64,000 nucleotides of DNA from Platanthera guangdongensis (lineage: Eukaryota; Streptophyta; Magnoliopsida; Asparagales; Orchidaceae). The stretch lies in assembly GCA_039583875.1 (NCBI GenBank), contig CM077166.1, forward strand, positions 91,696,564 through 91,760,563, read 5' to 3'. This document shows, piece by piece, positions 31,710 to 44,499 of the stretch. Numbering within the stretch: position 1 is the first letter of the stretch; each line of letters begins with the position of its first letter. The notes beneath the pieces are model-generated. The model saw nothing but the letters and a program-made list of their open reading frames with translations, had not been told where the DNA came from and made no database searches. A program made the translations under genes and the position numbers.

Positions 31710-32010
31710 TGGAGGTCGAAGAAAACCTAGATATGGGATTTTCCAGAATATTAATCGACAAACTCCGTTCCACGAAAATTAAAACAAAATTTGATCTGAG
31801 GTCGACAAAATAATTTAGAGTTAAACAATTCGTCGAGCTCAGTTTGAAGATTTGAAGACATTTCGTCGAGCTCCGTTCGACGAAAGTTTTATGAATCAGA
31901 TTCGTCGATCTCCGGTCGACGAAAATTGGTTCACTCACAGAGAGTTCGTCGATCTCCGTTCGACGAATGTCTCAAGAACGTTTCCCAGATCGTCGAACTC
32001 CGTTTGACGA
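31710..32010. repeat. TCGTCGA array in pol-env spacer of element B
   Basis: Copies of TTCGTCGA with CTCCG and CGACGAA halves alternate between the env-like leader and the pol stop, as in element A at 4771-5127. Confidence 0.85.
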
Positions 32011-32042
32011 ACTGTGAAAAATTCATTGAGTGCAGACAGAAA

Positions 32043-33398
32043 CTAAACTAAGTCTTCTCCATTGATCATTCCAAGCTGATTTATGTAGAACAAGTGATTT
32101 CTCTCATCTAAAGGTTTGGTGAATATATCAGCTCTCTGTAAATCAATGTAGATATAGAGAAGATTAACTTTGTTTTTGTCTATACACTCTCTAATGAAAT
32201 GATGCTTAATATCTATATGCTTCGTCCTACTATGATGAATTGGATTTTGTGTTATGGCTATAACACTTGTGTTATCACAAAATAGAGTTGAATTATTTAA
32301 GTTGAGACCATAGTCCGGTAATTGATTCTGAATCCACAACATCTGTGAACAGCACCTGCCAGTTGCTATATATTCTGCTTCAGCAGTTGAAGTGGACACA
32401 GATGATTGTTTTTTACAGAACTAAGATACTAATCTCATCCCAAGGAACGGGCAAGTTCCTGAGGTGCATTTTCTGTCCACCCAGCATCCTGCAAAGTCAG
32501 CATCAGAATATCCAGTTAAATCAAGTTCTGACTCAGTGGAATACCATAGGCCTAGACTAGGACACCTCCTTATATATCTCAAAATTCTTTTTAAGAAAAT
32601 TAGGTGAGATTCTTTAGGATTCACCTGAAACATAGCACAAAGGCATGTGGCAAACATAATATCAGGTCTTCTTGCTGTAAGGTATAGTAGGGACCCAACA
32701 ATGCCCCTATATAGTTTCCAATCCATAGGTTTCCCATGTGCATCAGAGTCTATTACAGCATTTGTAGCCATGAGTGTTTTCGTTGCTGAGGCATCAGCCA
32801 TCCCAAACTTCTTTATAAGCTCTTTAGCATATTTGTAGCCACTTGGGAGATAAAGATGCCATCAGGGAGCTGCTTCACTTGGAGACCAAGGAAGTAAGAG
32901 AGCTCACCTATACTACTCATTTCAAATTTTGAATGCATGAGGTCAGAGAACCTCTTGCATAATTTGGAATCAGTAGACCCAAATATGATGTCATCCACAT
33001 ATATTTGTACTAACAAGGTTTGATCCTTATGATGTCTAGTGAAAAGTGTTTTATCTACTATGCCTCTAATGAATTTATGCTCTATCAAAAAGCTAGCTAG
33101 GGTGTCATACTAAGCTCTTGGAGCTCGCTTTAGACCATAAAGAGCTTTATGTAATTTAAAAACAAGATAAGGATGAGTTGGAGAGACAAAACCTGGAGGT
33201 TGTTCAACATAAACCTCTTCTTTAAGTACTCCATTCAGGAATGCAATCTTCACATCCATCTGATACACCTTGAATTTCTTGTATGCAGCATAGGCCAGAA
33301 AGATTCTGATGGCCTCTAACCTTGCAACTGGTGCAAAGGTTTGATCATAATCTATCCCTTCTTCTTGTCTGTATCCTTGAGCAACAAGACTAGCCTTG
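32043..33398 (-). pseudogene. Element B pol, 3' part: reverse transcriptase and RNase H
   Basis: After S1 the RT continues from 33394 ([23 protein letters not shown] box), reaches a stop at 33110, then carries an intact YVDD box near 33010-33000. RNase H follows (32801-32421, 32399-32043) with STAEAEYIA and SRTKHIDIKHHFIRE boxes and a natural end at 32043. Three stops or shifts break the chain. It is closely related to element A pol. Confidence 0.88.
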
Positions 33399-35654
33399 TA
33401 TAACAACCCAATCCATTCACATAGTATATAATAGAAGGTCCGACCGGGTCCCCACAGCATAGACCACAAAATAGGCGGTGTAGTTACGATGTGAAACCAG
33501 AGTAGTCAACGCACCCTAACACATTGCATTCTAGCGGAAGCCTATAACACTACACTTGAACTCCACACCTGAATGTCCAACACATAAAAACTACACATTT
33601 TATACATGATAGGAATGTCTTACAGATACAAGTAGTTGGCCTTATGGCCTTACAAGGCTTTCAAAACAGTGGCCTCAAACATTGGCACGCAGGCCGGCCA
33701 CATCAAAAGAAAACATAACACTTCCATTTCTTTTAGCCGTCGAGGGCTAGCAATGGCATCAACAAATGCAGCAGGGACTTCAACCCTTATGCGTCCCGCT
33801 CGGCTCTCCTGCACCTGCACAGGGACATTCCACCCAACGTTGGCAAACAGAGGCAACGGTCAGGACTCAGCTGACCAAATTATACCGACCCTACCCCATT
33901 CCCAGGGCAGTGGTAATCTTCCCTGCAGGCATTGCATTTCACAAGCATATATATATCACAAATATGCTTTTACGCACACATTCCATCACAACCGTCAGCC
34001 ACCCGGCCCGACAATACGTGCACTCATGACACATTCTTGGTGTAACGACGAACCAGTTGCCCACCACCGTATCAGCGTCGCAACCCAACAACAAATCACT
34101 TGAGAATTTACTCCATGGCATGCAGCCGGAGTTTTATAGTCTTAGTGAACCGGGATTGGCTCGTATCCCCTCATTGTATCACGGCGCGCAGGCCAAAGAC
34201 TCTTGCTATGTGCTCCAACAGTCTGCACTTTCAGGTCTCACGTTGGACGAACATAATGCAGGTCGGATCCTCCACCCCCCCCCCCCCCATTGCTCAAATC
34301 GCCTTGCTATCACCGAGCACAGCATACTCGTGGCAAAAGAAAAGGTGCGGGTCGGTTTCACCGATCCTATTTTGGCATTCAATCCTGGGTATGTCTATGA
34401 CACCCATTTCATATCACAACATTTGCGGATCTTTCCTGGGCGCACCAGTACTTCCTGCTACTCCCTTTCACAGGTATGACTCCACAATGTCAAGAGTCTT
34501 TCCTGGCTCACCACAACAGTACTTCCTGTTACTCTCTTCACAGGTACCACCCAGAACATCAAGTATCAAAAGCGTATTTCCTGGACATCCAGTCCAGTAC
34601 TTCCTGCTACATCCTTTTACAGGTCCAACCAGTCGACTCCTAAACCACACGTTTATCACGGAGTCTTCTCCGGTTCGTATGAAACATCACCAATCCAGAC
34701 CAACCTGTCCAGATGGGCTTCACACAGCATGCCTATTCTGTACTCAATTTCCGGATCTATATGTCAACCAATTGGGGATTCCATGAATCAACCCAAGGAA
34801 TCCCATAACAAGCCACCCTCTGGTGGGGAATCATATGCATATGCCAAAACGGAAGCCTCCAGATGGCTAGGAAGAAAGGTCGTTACCCTCGAAGACCGCT
34901 TTGGTGTCATGAGCTCCTAACTGGCTAGGAAGAACCGCAATAGCTTTTCCTCCGCAACGCCGGCATCAGATTTCTCATCGGAAAACCGTAGCACCACCAT
35001 TGACCAGCCCCTTTCATCCTACACCTTCTTCCTCTCCCTTTCTCTCTCTAGGATTTAGAAAGATGAAAGCCAAGTATGAAATGAGTTCTTTCATCTCAAT
35101 CCACGACCTTAAGGAAGTAGGGAGGCAGCTCAGCCCTTGGATCCCAGCTGAAGGAACGTACGACCATGATTTTTGCCACATATATTTTTCCTGACATAGC
35201 CTGTGACACGCCCGTGACTCACGGGCCGTGTTCCCAAAGCGGTGCTCAACCGACTTATCTAGTCCAGTATACGCCCATGTGACACGCCCATATCACGGGC
35301 CGTGTCACCCGACACGCCTTCAGACATGCCCATGTTTGTGGCCGTGTACATCAGGCTGTAGAAAATCGAAATCAACCCGAGACTCACATGACCTATGACA
35401 TGTCTGTGTCTCAGGTCGTGTGCCAATACACGACACCAGACACGCCCTAGCTCACGTTGACATCGTCGACCACACTGACACGTCCTGTGACTCGCCTGTG
35501 TCACAGGCCGTGTCCTAAGCACTCGACGATCGTCGACCAAATTTTGTCGACCACTCGTCGACTGTTTACCCAGGAAGAACACGCCCTGGGACACGACAGT
35601 GTCCCAGGCCGTGTCACCCAATTTTTTCCAATTTCTGTATTTTGGGGTGGTACA
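33399..35654 (-). mobile_element. S1: solo LTR of a Tekay-like gypsy element
   Basis: Plus-strand ends are TATAACAACCC (the first TG mutated to TA) and GGGGTGGTACA; the perfect TSD CCTTG lies at 33394-33398 and 35655-35659. No internal region is present. It shares landmarks with the G1 and G2 LTRs (CATTCTAGCGGAAG at about 33526, GGCCTTATGGCCTTACA, the AGGCCGGCCACA block) and the terminal ACACG...CGTGT array (35200-35615). It lies in the RT frame of element B. Removing it and one TSD copy restores continuity of the B frame. Confidence 0.88.
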
Positions 35655-37482
35655 CCTTGTTCCTTAAAATTGTACCTTGGGCATCCAGTTTATTTCTGTA
35701 TACCCATTTGGTTTCATTGACTAGGTAGTCTTGGGGTCTTGGAACCAAATCTCAAACTCTACATCTCTCAAATTGATTTAGTTCCTCTTATATAGCAATG
35801 ATAATGTGGGGATCGTGCTCAGCATCATGTATAGATTGAGGTTCAACCTGAGAGAGAAAACATGCATGCATCAAGTCTTGGTTGAGTTGATGCCATATCT
35901 GTACACCAGCTGATATTTCTCCAATCACTTGAGATCTAGGGTGATCCCGTAGTGTGACAAGATCATTTGGTGGTGTTGGCTCAGCAACAGCATTTTGAAT
36001 TAATTCTTCTTGTGGAATTATATTTGCTATTGGATGAGGTTCAACTTCAGTTCCTTCTTCTTCACTTTCTTCTTCATCTTGTGGAGAAGGATGTGTTGGA
36101 GCCTCTTGGGTGAGGCTTAGTCCATCCAAATTCTCACACAAGTGAGGTACCTGAAAATTATTGTTGGTAGAAATCTCTTTCTCCTTGCAAGACATGTTAG
36201 CCTCACCAAAAGTAACATGAATAAATTCTTCAATTTTTAAAGATGATTTATTGAATACCCTATAAGCTTTGCTTACTTGGGAATATTCTAGAAAAATTCC
36301 CTCTTCAGCCTTAGGTTCAAACTTTCTAATGTATTTATTGTTGTTATTATGTATATAGCATATACAATCAAATACTTTAAAATAGTTGATTTTAGGTTTC
36401 TTCCATTTAAGTAATTCATAGGGAGTCATATTCTTCAGTTTATGTATCAACCTCCTATCCAGGATATAGTTTGTTGTGCTTACAGTCTCTACCCAAAAGG
36501 TTAGTGGCATGTAAGCATCTGCAAGTAATGTACCTGCAGCTTCAATTAGGGTCCTATTTTTCCTTTCAGCTATCCCATTTTGTTGGGGAGTTCTAGGTGC
36601 TGAGAAATAGTGCCTGATACCTTCCTTCTCAAAGAACTCATGCATAAGAAGAGACTCAAACTCTGTACCATGATCACTTCTAATCAATGCAACATAAGTA
36701 GAGTACTCAATCTGTATGGTCCTGAGAAAATCTATAAGAACTTTAAAGGTATCTAACTTAGATCTCAGAAAAGACACCCAAGTAAACCTTGAGAAGTCAT
36801 CTACAATAACTAAAGTGTAGGATTTCCCTCCTAGGATTTGCACAGCAATGGGTCCAAAGAGATCCATGTGTAGCAAATACAAAATCCTAGGTGAATCACT
36901 TTTATTTACTGATTTAAAGCTACTTTTAGTTTACTTGCATAGTTGACAAACCCTGCAAAGGCCTTCCTTCTTGTAGGGACCAGAAGGTAAGCCTCTTACA
37001 AGACTGTCCTTAGATAATGTAGCAATGTTTTTCATGTTAACATGACCTAGCCTTTTATGCCATAATTCATTCTGAGTACTAGCTATGTTGAGTAGGCCAA
37101 TATCTGAATTTGCAGAATATAAATTAACTAAGTAGATGTTGCCTTGTCTATTTCCAATTAAAACAATTCGTTTTTCTTTATTAGAGATAGTGCAGGAGGT
37201 TGAGTTAAAGTGTACCTGATAACCTTCATCACATAATTGAGTTATGGAGATGAGGTTATGTTAGAGTCCTCTGACATATGTCACTTTCTTGAAGGTGACA
37301 GCTCCAATTTTCACTTCTCCATATCCTTCTGGCTGGCCACACTTTGAATCACCAAAGATTACCTTTGGCCCCATCTTGTACGTATAGTTGATTAGGTTGT
37401 CCTTGCTGTCAGTCATGTGTTTGTAGCATCCACTGTCCAGGTACCATGTTTGATTAATTACTGGACAGCCCTTTTCCTGCAT
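35655..37482 (-). pseudogene. Element B pol, 5' part: protease, GAG-pre-integrase, integrase
   Basis: From 37482 the frame carries the protease active site DSG in WYLDSGCYKHM and stops at 37261. The GAG-pre-integrase LWHKRLGH box lies near 37070 and the zinc-finger CRVCQLCK near 36945. The integrase core is open from 36882 to 35788, with catalytic boxes MDLFGP, SDHGTEFE and AERKNRTLIE, then an acidic linker and the start of RT before S1. Protein order is typical copia. Confidence 0.88.
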
Positions 37483-37622
37483 TAAAATTAGTTAGTTGTT
37501 CTTGACACAGGTTACCTTGAGTCCTTTATATTGCTGGTAAGAAAAACTAGATATTATAGAAAACTCTGGTTGAGATTTGTATCCTAGTGGGTGATATCTT
37601 CTAGGTGGAATCATCCAGTTAG

Positions 37623-39612
37623 CTAATGGATTAAATTATTTCTTAGATTGATTAGAGTTGCTATTGTAGTTATAATTTTTGTTAAGTCTTTATGGGTTCG
37701 GCGAAATATTGTGAGTTCGTCGACCAGAGTTCGACGAATTGGGATGAGATCGTCAATCTCTGCCCAGAGAATGAACATAGTCATTTTCTGTGCCCCACGT
37801 TCGTCGATCTCTGCTTGATGAACCATACAAAGTTCGTCGAACACAGTTAGACGAATAATTATAGTTAAACTTTGCGGTCAGAGTTCGTCGATTAGAGTTC
37901 GACGAACTGTTCATATTTCGTCGATCTGAGTTCGACGAAATCTGCTGAACTTTATTTTTACCTAAGGTCTTCTGATTTTTGTTATTTTGACCTGTTGATT
38001 TGGGAATTCCTTCTACGGTTTGTTTAAAGTTTATTATTTCTTTTCCTTTAGCAAAAACAAACTTGATAGGGGTTGACAAAATATTATTCTTGAGAATGGG
38101 GGGCAAACTTGATGAAGCACCCAAGCCCAGCTTGTCATTTAGTCTGGCATTGACAGTGCTTGTGATGTCCATCAGCTTGAGGCTTCTTCCATTGAGAGTT
38201 TCCTCAAGTTGTTTAGCATCACATAACTCAGTCTTTAACAGGATAATTTGTTCATTAGCTAAATTTAATTCATCCTTTAACCTATTGTTTTCAGATGACA
38301 GGGTTTCTTGATTAGCTAGTTTTTCCGTAAGTGTCTTGATTTCTTTTTCTGAATTTATTAGATCTATGCACATGGTTTTAAATTCAGTTCTAGAAGAATC
38401 AGAACTATAATCAAAAGAAGAAAGTACCTGGTCAGCCTCAGATTCTAAAGCTTCTTCATTATCAGACCCTTCTTCATCTGATTGCCTCTTGGAAGCATCA
38501 ATGGCCATAAGGCAAACATCCTTGGCCATTGCTTCTTCTTCTTCTTCACTGGAGGTGGAGGATGTTGATTCATCTTCAATTTCACTCCAGGATTCAGCTA
38601 AAAATCCTTTCTCCTTCTTCTTGTATCTGCTAGAGGAAGGTCTTGAGCTGTGTTGTCTTCTGGTATCCTTCACTCTTCTCTTATCCTTCTTTTGATTTTT
38701 TGGACACTTTGAGATGAAGTGTCTAGGTTTCCTGCAACCAAAGCAAACCACTTCTTTAGTGGGGGTTTTATCATACCTTGGTTTCTCATCCATCCTGTAT
38801 GACTTTCTTCTGAAGTCTTTCCTTGCCACCTTGTAAAATCTTTTGGCAAGTAGACCCGTCAGCTCTTCATTTATTGTTGGTTCTTATGTCTCCTCAGTAG
38901 CTTTGAATGCAATGTTGTGCTCCTTCCTTGCCGCTGGAGGTGTTCTTTGCTCCGCTACCTCTCTGGATTTGATATGCTATTCATAGGACTTCAGCTTTCC
39001 TAAAAGTGATACAGTGGAAATATCATTCAAGCTCATGTCCTCCTTGATGGGCCAGATCCTTGAATCACATGTTCTTGGGAAGCACATAAGGATTTTATCA
39101 TTCACCTCTATGAGGGTGATGTCTTTGTCCAAAGTTTTCAACTCATTGATGATTGAACTCAACAAATTGTACATCTCTACAACTCATTCAGCTTCTTCTT
39201 TCTTGAAGTTCTCATATTGTGATGTGAGAGCGGATCTTCTATCTTTTCTTTCATCAGTAGACCCAGCCACCATTTGATTGAGGGAATCCCAGATGGCTTT
39301 GGCTGATGCTCATTCAGCCACTTTTTGGAAAATGTCATCTGACATTATTTGGGCCAGAATATTCAGGGTCTTGGCATCAGCAATTTTTGTCTTCTTCTAG
39401 TCATCAGTCCACTGAGGTGGTGGAACTGCATTGTTGCTTGATGTTGCTATAGAGGTGGAGGCAGATGGTTGAGGAGGACATGTCACAATGGAATTAAAAA
39501 TATCCTCATCAATAGAATTCATATATAACTTGATTCTTACCTTCTAAATGGCAAACCTATTTAGGTTGCAAACTGGAGGTCTGGTGATTGCATAGTCTTT
39601 GTTCTGTGTCAT
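37623..39612 (-). pseudogene. Element B gag
   Basis: The ATG at 39612 (M-T-Q-N-K) follows the PBS by about 80 bp. A UBN2-type capsid region runs to about 38880 with several stops. The nucleocapsid zinc knuckle CFGCRKPRHFISKC lies near 38745-38704, in an open 358-codon frame (38829-37753) that continues through a Ser/Glu-rich acidic region and a coiled-coil-like segment into the TCGTCGA motif array. The element C gag is a deletion version of it. Confidence 0.82.
37690..37945. repeat. TCGTCGA array in gag linker of element B
   Basis: AGTTCGTCGA and GTTCGACGAA halves alternate between the coiled-coil-like gag segment and protease. Part is translated in an open frame as Ser/Asn/Arg-rich repeats. 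This is the third site of the same motif in this element. Confidence 0.8.
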
Positions 39613-39693
39613 GCTGTGTGTGAATATCTAATGAAAATGAAAAGACAGATCTAAATCAGGATCTTTGGTTCAAGGGTTAGCTTGTACAACCAA

Positions 39694-39716
39694 GGGAATC
39701 CTGCTCTGATACCAAT
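39694..39716 (-). other. Element B primer binding site
   Basis: Coding-strand ATTGGTATCAGAGCAGG directly after the 5' LTR end CTTTCA; a full match to the initiator tRNA-Met complement core. Confidence 0.88.
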
Positions 39717-41465
39717 TGAAAGTTAGGGGTTAGATCTAGAATACTCTAGAGTAGGGGGGGTGAATAGAGTATTTAGTGTTTTTATAAAATTTTCTAACTA
39801 CTTCAATCTAGTCCTAGTGCTGTAGGAATGAAATTAAAGCACAAACACAACAATCCTAACTATCACAACCACAACAAGAAACAAAAGAAAAGAGCAACCA
39901 GACAACACAAGAAATTTATAGTTGTTCCCCAACCTGTGTACATCCACTCTTCTACCACCCTGGTAGGAATCAAGTCAAATTTTTGATCAGGTGCCTGACA
40001 CCAATGAGCTTTTTATCAGGTGCTCAAAAACCAATTATCAAGACTTTTGGTCAGGTGACTTACAAGCAGGAATAACTTTTGAAGGGAGTTAAGAACCCTT
40101 TATACAGTGGGGGGTGAGAGATTTATTTTGTCTTCTCTTTCTCAATGTACAACTAAGAAGACTTATGTCGATTTTATGTTAGCAAAGGCTCCCCCTGAGA
40201 TGTAGAATGGTTTAGGGAGATGGAGCTTTGCTTCAGAGTGATAGGCCTTCAGTCCTTCAGCTTTGACAAGACAGTACATGATCTTCTTGACAGATAGAGG
40301 ATTTATTGTCCTTTGATGTGTCCTGGAGTGTAGAAGAAAGAAGTCTCTAGATTTTGATTTGATGTTCTTCTTCTTCAAATTGCTGATATTCTTCTAGTCT
40401 AGATCTTGTATTTCTGTATAAGCTTTCTAACTCTGTTTGTTTCAGAGTGTTGTCGAGAGAGAGAGCAGCAGAAGATTCTTGATTCCTGATTCACAAAAAA
40501 CTGACTGATTGTCTCTTTTCTTGCTTGCGTGTCTTTCTCAGTCACTATCTAGAGGAGGAAGAAAAATCCCTTTTATATTTTCCAGATTATCTTCCTTTTG
40601 AAATTTGAAATCTCTTCTGCATTCATTGATGATGGCCTGGAGAATATTTTGCCTTGAATGATTTCCACAACTGTCCCATGGAAAAATGGTAAGCAATAAT
40701 ACCGATGAAGACCGTAATTAATGCTCCGTCTAACGGTAATATTCAGAGAATATTTTAGCATTAATTACTCAGGAATTATTACAGTAGGAAAGGGACAGAA
40801 GGATGGAAATATCCAAGTCTAGATTCGTTGAACAAAAATAGAAATCGTCGAGTTGAGTCCACAGTTCGTCGAGCTGAGGAGTTGTGTTCGTCGACCAGAT
40901 TGCATTGACTGTAATTCTGACTGTAATTAATCCTTAATTAATTCTACAAACTGTAACTGATTACACAAAATTTGTCAAGCTCAGTTTCTTATTTCGTCAA
41001 GCTGTCTTGAGTTCAGCGATCATTGACCTGAGCTTGGAGTTCGTCGAGCTAAGACAACAGTTCTTCTTTAACTTCTGGTGTAGACACAGCTTTTGTGGAA
41101 TGTGTCAACACAAGTCCTGTGTGTCGACACAATGGCTTCTGGTGTCGACATAGTTGGTGTCGACAGATGTTCTGGCTGTCGACACAAGTCCTGTGTGTCG
41201 ACACAGTTGATGTTGACAGATATTCTGTGTGTCGACACAAGTCCTATGTGTTGACACAATCTAGCAACTGGTGTCGACACAGCCTTTCCCAAGTGTCGAC
41301 ACAATTTCTTGAGTCTCTAGCAGTTTGTTGAAGTCTGGTCCATGTGATGTTGATTCTAAGGACTTGGCCTAGACTCTAAGACACAACCATGACCCTAGCT
41401 ATACATGATGGGTCATATGATCCTAACTTAGTGAACCTATCCCAAATCAAACTAGGGATCCAAAA
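39717..41465 (-). repeat. Element B 5' LTR
   Basis: Counterpart of 18290-20040, with visibly more differences than the D or E LTR pairs. It holds the TCGTCGA array (40823-41050) and the TGTCGACACA array (41075-41308). The terminal CA is followed by ATTAT. Confidence 0.9.
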
Positions 41466-41606
41466 ATTATCTTTATTTTATTTAATTTATTTCTCAAAGC
41501 ACTCTTATACATCTGCTGAAAAATTTTATAAATCAGGAAGATTTTTTTAGCTTTGTATTTTATTTGTTATTATGTAAATAGTGTCCTCGTCCAAATAGGG
41601 GGAGAT
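41466..41606 (+). other. Element C interior right of B, with polypurine tract
   Basis: AT-rich non-coding DNA ending in the polypurine tract AAATAGGGGGAGAT (41593-41606) directly before the C 3' LTR. Confidence 0.8.
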
Positions 41607-42885
41607 TGTTGGAACCCTAATTCTGATTTGGGCAAGGATCACTATTAGGTTTGTTTAGATTGACCCACAATGCATAGTCATGGGTCATAGGTTTACTTTC
41701 AGTTTTGCCTGAGAAGGACTCTCCAGAATTGCTGAAAGAATTTGAGAAATGTAGTTAAGTCAAAGTCAGAAAATCAGTTCGACGATAATCGAACTCAGGT
41801 CGGCGAACGGTGATCTAAGGTCGACGAACTCTGAGTTCCTTCCCTGAACTCAGGTCGACGAACTCTGATCTCAAGCAAGAAGCACTGCTAGACGAAATCC
41901 AGCTGAGCTCGACGAACTCCAAGTTCTGGTCGACGATCACTGAGAAAGGTTCAAGACAGATTCCCTACTCGATGAAAATAGAAGCTGAGCTCGACGATCT
42001 GCGAGCTCCGGTCGATGAATTCTGTGCAGTTATTCCATGCCTATTTATTTACAGTTGGGAGATTGAATTAAAAATTAATTACAGTCAGAACATTTAGTGC
42101 TAAACATTACCGATGGAAATAGCCGTTCAAAGTTGGCAGTTTCAGAAGTTAATTGTGGATTAATTCTCAAGGCATCTTCTACTCTCGGAAATGCCTCAGA
42201 CGTTATCAAGATAAATGAATCCAAATGTTTGAATCAGACATAAGAGATTTACAGAAAGACAGAAACAACAACACAACAAGATAGAGACATGGTGAAGGTT
42301 TTTCCTTTTACAAAGAAGGAGGAACTCTGCATCAATGAACATATTCACAGAGTTCTCTATCTGCTCCAGGCTTTTCAAGTGACACACATTCATATCAGTC
42401 TAAGAATCTTGCTGGAGACATCATCAATCTGATGGCCTACACCCTGAAGCAAAGCTTCCCTCCATCCTTCCTGAACAAATCTAGATCTCAGGGGGAGATT
42501 TGACATCATCAACATCCACTAGTCATCTCTCAGTGATTTGAGATAGAGAAGACAACATCACTTCTTTCCCTTTCCCGTGTACGGGGTTATAACTCCCTTC
42601 AAAAGTTATTCTTGGTTGCAAGTATCCTGATCAAAAGACTTGGGTTGGTTTTTCAGCACCTGATCAAAAGCTCATTGGTGGCAGTCACCTGATCAAAACC
42701 TACTACTTCATTCCTATCAGGGTGGTAGAAGAGTGGATGTACCCAGTTAGGCGGAACCACTATAATCCTTGTATCTTCTGGATTACTTGCTTTGCCTTTT
42801 TTATTTTTGTGTTATGATTTTCTTTTCTTAGTATATATATATATAACTCAAACTAGTGCAAGTTAAGATCTATCCCTAACTTTCA
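41607..42885 (+). repeat. Element C 3' LTR
   Basis: Complete LTR of 1279 bp, TGTTGGAACC to CTTTCA, with the TCGACGA array at 41775-42020, TGATCA repeats (42600-42700), the GGAACCACTATAA block (42750-42762) and a short AT run. The TSD CTGGG follows. Confidence 0.92.
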
Positions 42886-44338
42886 CTGGGTTCAGGTATC
42901 TCTGAATCCAGGCAGGGGGAGATGTCCAATAAATAAGCTGCAGCAATCAATGAAGAAACTCCAGCAGTAGTAATTCCAGAGGTTGTAGCAACAGATACAA
43001 AAATGCATTTACTTTCTACAGATGAAGAAGCAATATATTTTTCAACTCCAGAAATCATCACTGTTGGTGATTTTATCATTAATCCCACAGTTGATATTTA
43101 TTCATTACTTCATTCATTTGATATAGTTTCCAACAACAATTTACTAGTTTTTGATAATTATTCTAAAGCTATAGTTTGTTATACATCACCAATAAGTCCT
43201 GTAGTTTTGGAAGAACTAAGGACATGTTTTACTGTCTTTGAGGATATTACAGAACAAGTAATAGATATAGAGCTAATGGCTTTCTCACCTCCAACTTTTG
43301 GCTGGGCTGAATCCCCAATGCCTAATCTTAATGATTTCATGTTTGAAGACATAAATACAGAGAATATAGAGCCACAACCTCAGGCCGAAGAAGAAAATAT
43401 AGTGGTACAAGCACATGCTGAGATAATAGATACAAATATATAGCCACAGGCTCCTCCAACAATTTTTGCTGATATATTAAAATAAATTTACGCTCTCTAT
43501 GATCAGCCTGCTGAGCAATCTGATGATGATGATGATGAAGAGTCAGATGACTCAAAATATTTTGGTTCTAAAAAAAGAAAACTCAAGAAGAAGGTTACCT
43601 CCAGGGCTGCTCCTAAACCTTCTCCTATTACAGACACCCCTTATTATTTTCTGCACAACAATTACTCTCACTCCAGATACTCCTCATTGGATGAGGTGTT
43701 CTAGAAATGAGCAGAAAGCTAGGAAGAAGAGTGGGAGATAATCTCCACCTCCATAATTTAGGAGAGGTCCTCCTCCTTCTCCTATAACAGGATCAACAAG
43801 AAGTATTTCTCAAGTTCAAAGGTCTACAACTTCTTATCATTCCAGTCCATCTCACAGCAGTAGCAGACAGCAACACAGATCCCAAAGTAGTAAACATAAA
43901 CAAAGAAATCAAAGAAGTCAACAACAAACATCTGAAATGAATCATCACGATAAATCAAGCCTAGAAAGGCAACTATCTCCAGTCTATGATCTAAAAATGG
44001 ATACTATTTTTAGGATGGTCAGATTCAAGGAAATTATAGCTCTTTCACAGATAAGGAAAGTTAGGGAAGAAGGAAAAGACACTTCTCAATATTCAATAAT
44101 GTCTTCCTACAGGAAGAAAGAATTAGAAAGGTATGAAATGAAAAAAAATCTTTTTAATTTTGATACTTATATGAGTCTCCATTCAGAAGCAGTAGTGCCT
44201 AGAGCCATATCAGTAAAGATTCTTGGTGCTGAAGACATGAAGATGACTCAAAGAGAAGCAGAGGAACCCAAAAGAATAATGGTTTTCTCAAAACCTGCTT
44301 CAGACCCTTCTTTAGATGATCCAAAGAAAAATTTATGA
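42886..44338 (+). pseudogene. Element A env-like gene, 3' half
   Basis: Resumes after C. The 146-codon piece 43003-43443 has the FIINPTVDIYSLL and SPISPVV boxes shared with element B. An Asp/Glu run (43517-43550), a Lys-rich stretch and the DTPYYF box follow. The C-terminal piece 43937-44338 is Lys/Glu-rich and ends at 44338. Stops and shifts break the chain at about 43443, 43700 and 43910. Confidence 0.65.
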
Positions 44339-44499
44339 TTTTCTGCTTATGCATTTTGAACTTTATTATTGTTATATATATTCACAAGGCACAATTGTTT
44401 ATATCTACTGAAATTGTATAATTCTGTCTGATATTTTTCATGCTTTGTGATTTTCTTTATTTCTATTTTTATAGTGACCTCACCCAAATATGGTGAGAT
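44339..44499 (+). other. Element A 3' non-coding region and polypurine tract
   Basis: AT-rich DNA with AAATATGGTGAGAT (44486-44499), a degraded polypurine tract before the LTR. Confidence 0.7.

Larger units (their letters stand above)
18290..41465 (-). mobile_element. Element B: decayed full-length Sirevirus-like copia element
   Basis: It has two LTRs of about 1.75 kb (18290-20040, 39717-41465), a PBS, gag, protease, integrase, RT, RNase H, pol-env spacer, env-like gene and polypurine tract, all on the minus strand. The flanking 5 bp are AATAT (18285-18289) and ATTAT (41466-41470), a TSD with one mismatch. Its right end reads CCAAAA where the left copy has CCAACA. It is interrupted by D and S1. 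Confidence 0.9.
6613..42885 (+). mobile_element. Element C: gag-only Sirevirus-like deletion derivative, split by G1 and B
   Basis: LTRs start TGTTGGAACCCTA (6613 and 41607) and end CTTTCA (16763 and 42885). A perfect TSD CTGGG lies at 6608-6612 and 42886-42890. Between the LTRs are a PBS, a shortened gag and about 400 bp of non-coding DNA; there is no pol or env-like gene. C carries G1 in its 5' LTR and B in its interior. Without those two, C would be about 4.3 kb long. It is a non-autonomous or internally deleted copy. Confidence 0.88.

Noticed and set aside
33397..33402. TGTATAAC as the left end of S1
   Set aside because: With that end no TSD exists; shifting 2 bp to TATAAC gives the perfect TSD CCTTG and matches the TGTAAC ends of G1 and G2 with one change.
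34100..34786. 228-codon frame in solo LTR S1
   Set aside because: It is not preserved in the homologous G1 or G2 LTR positions and has no domain.
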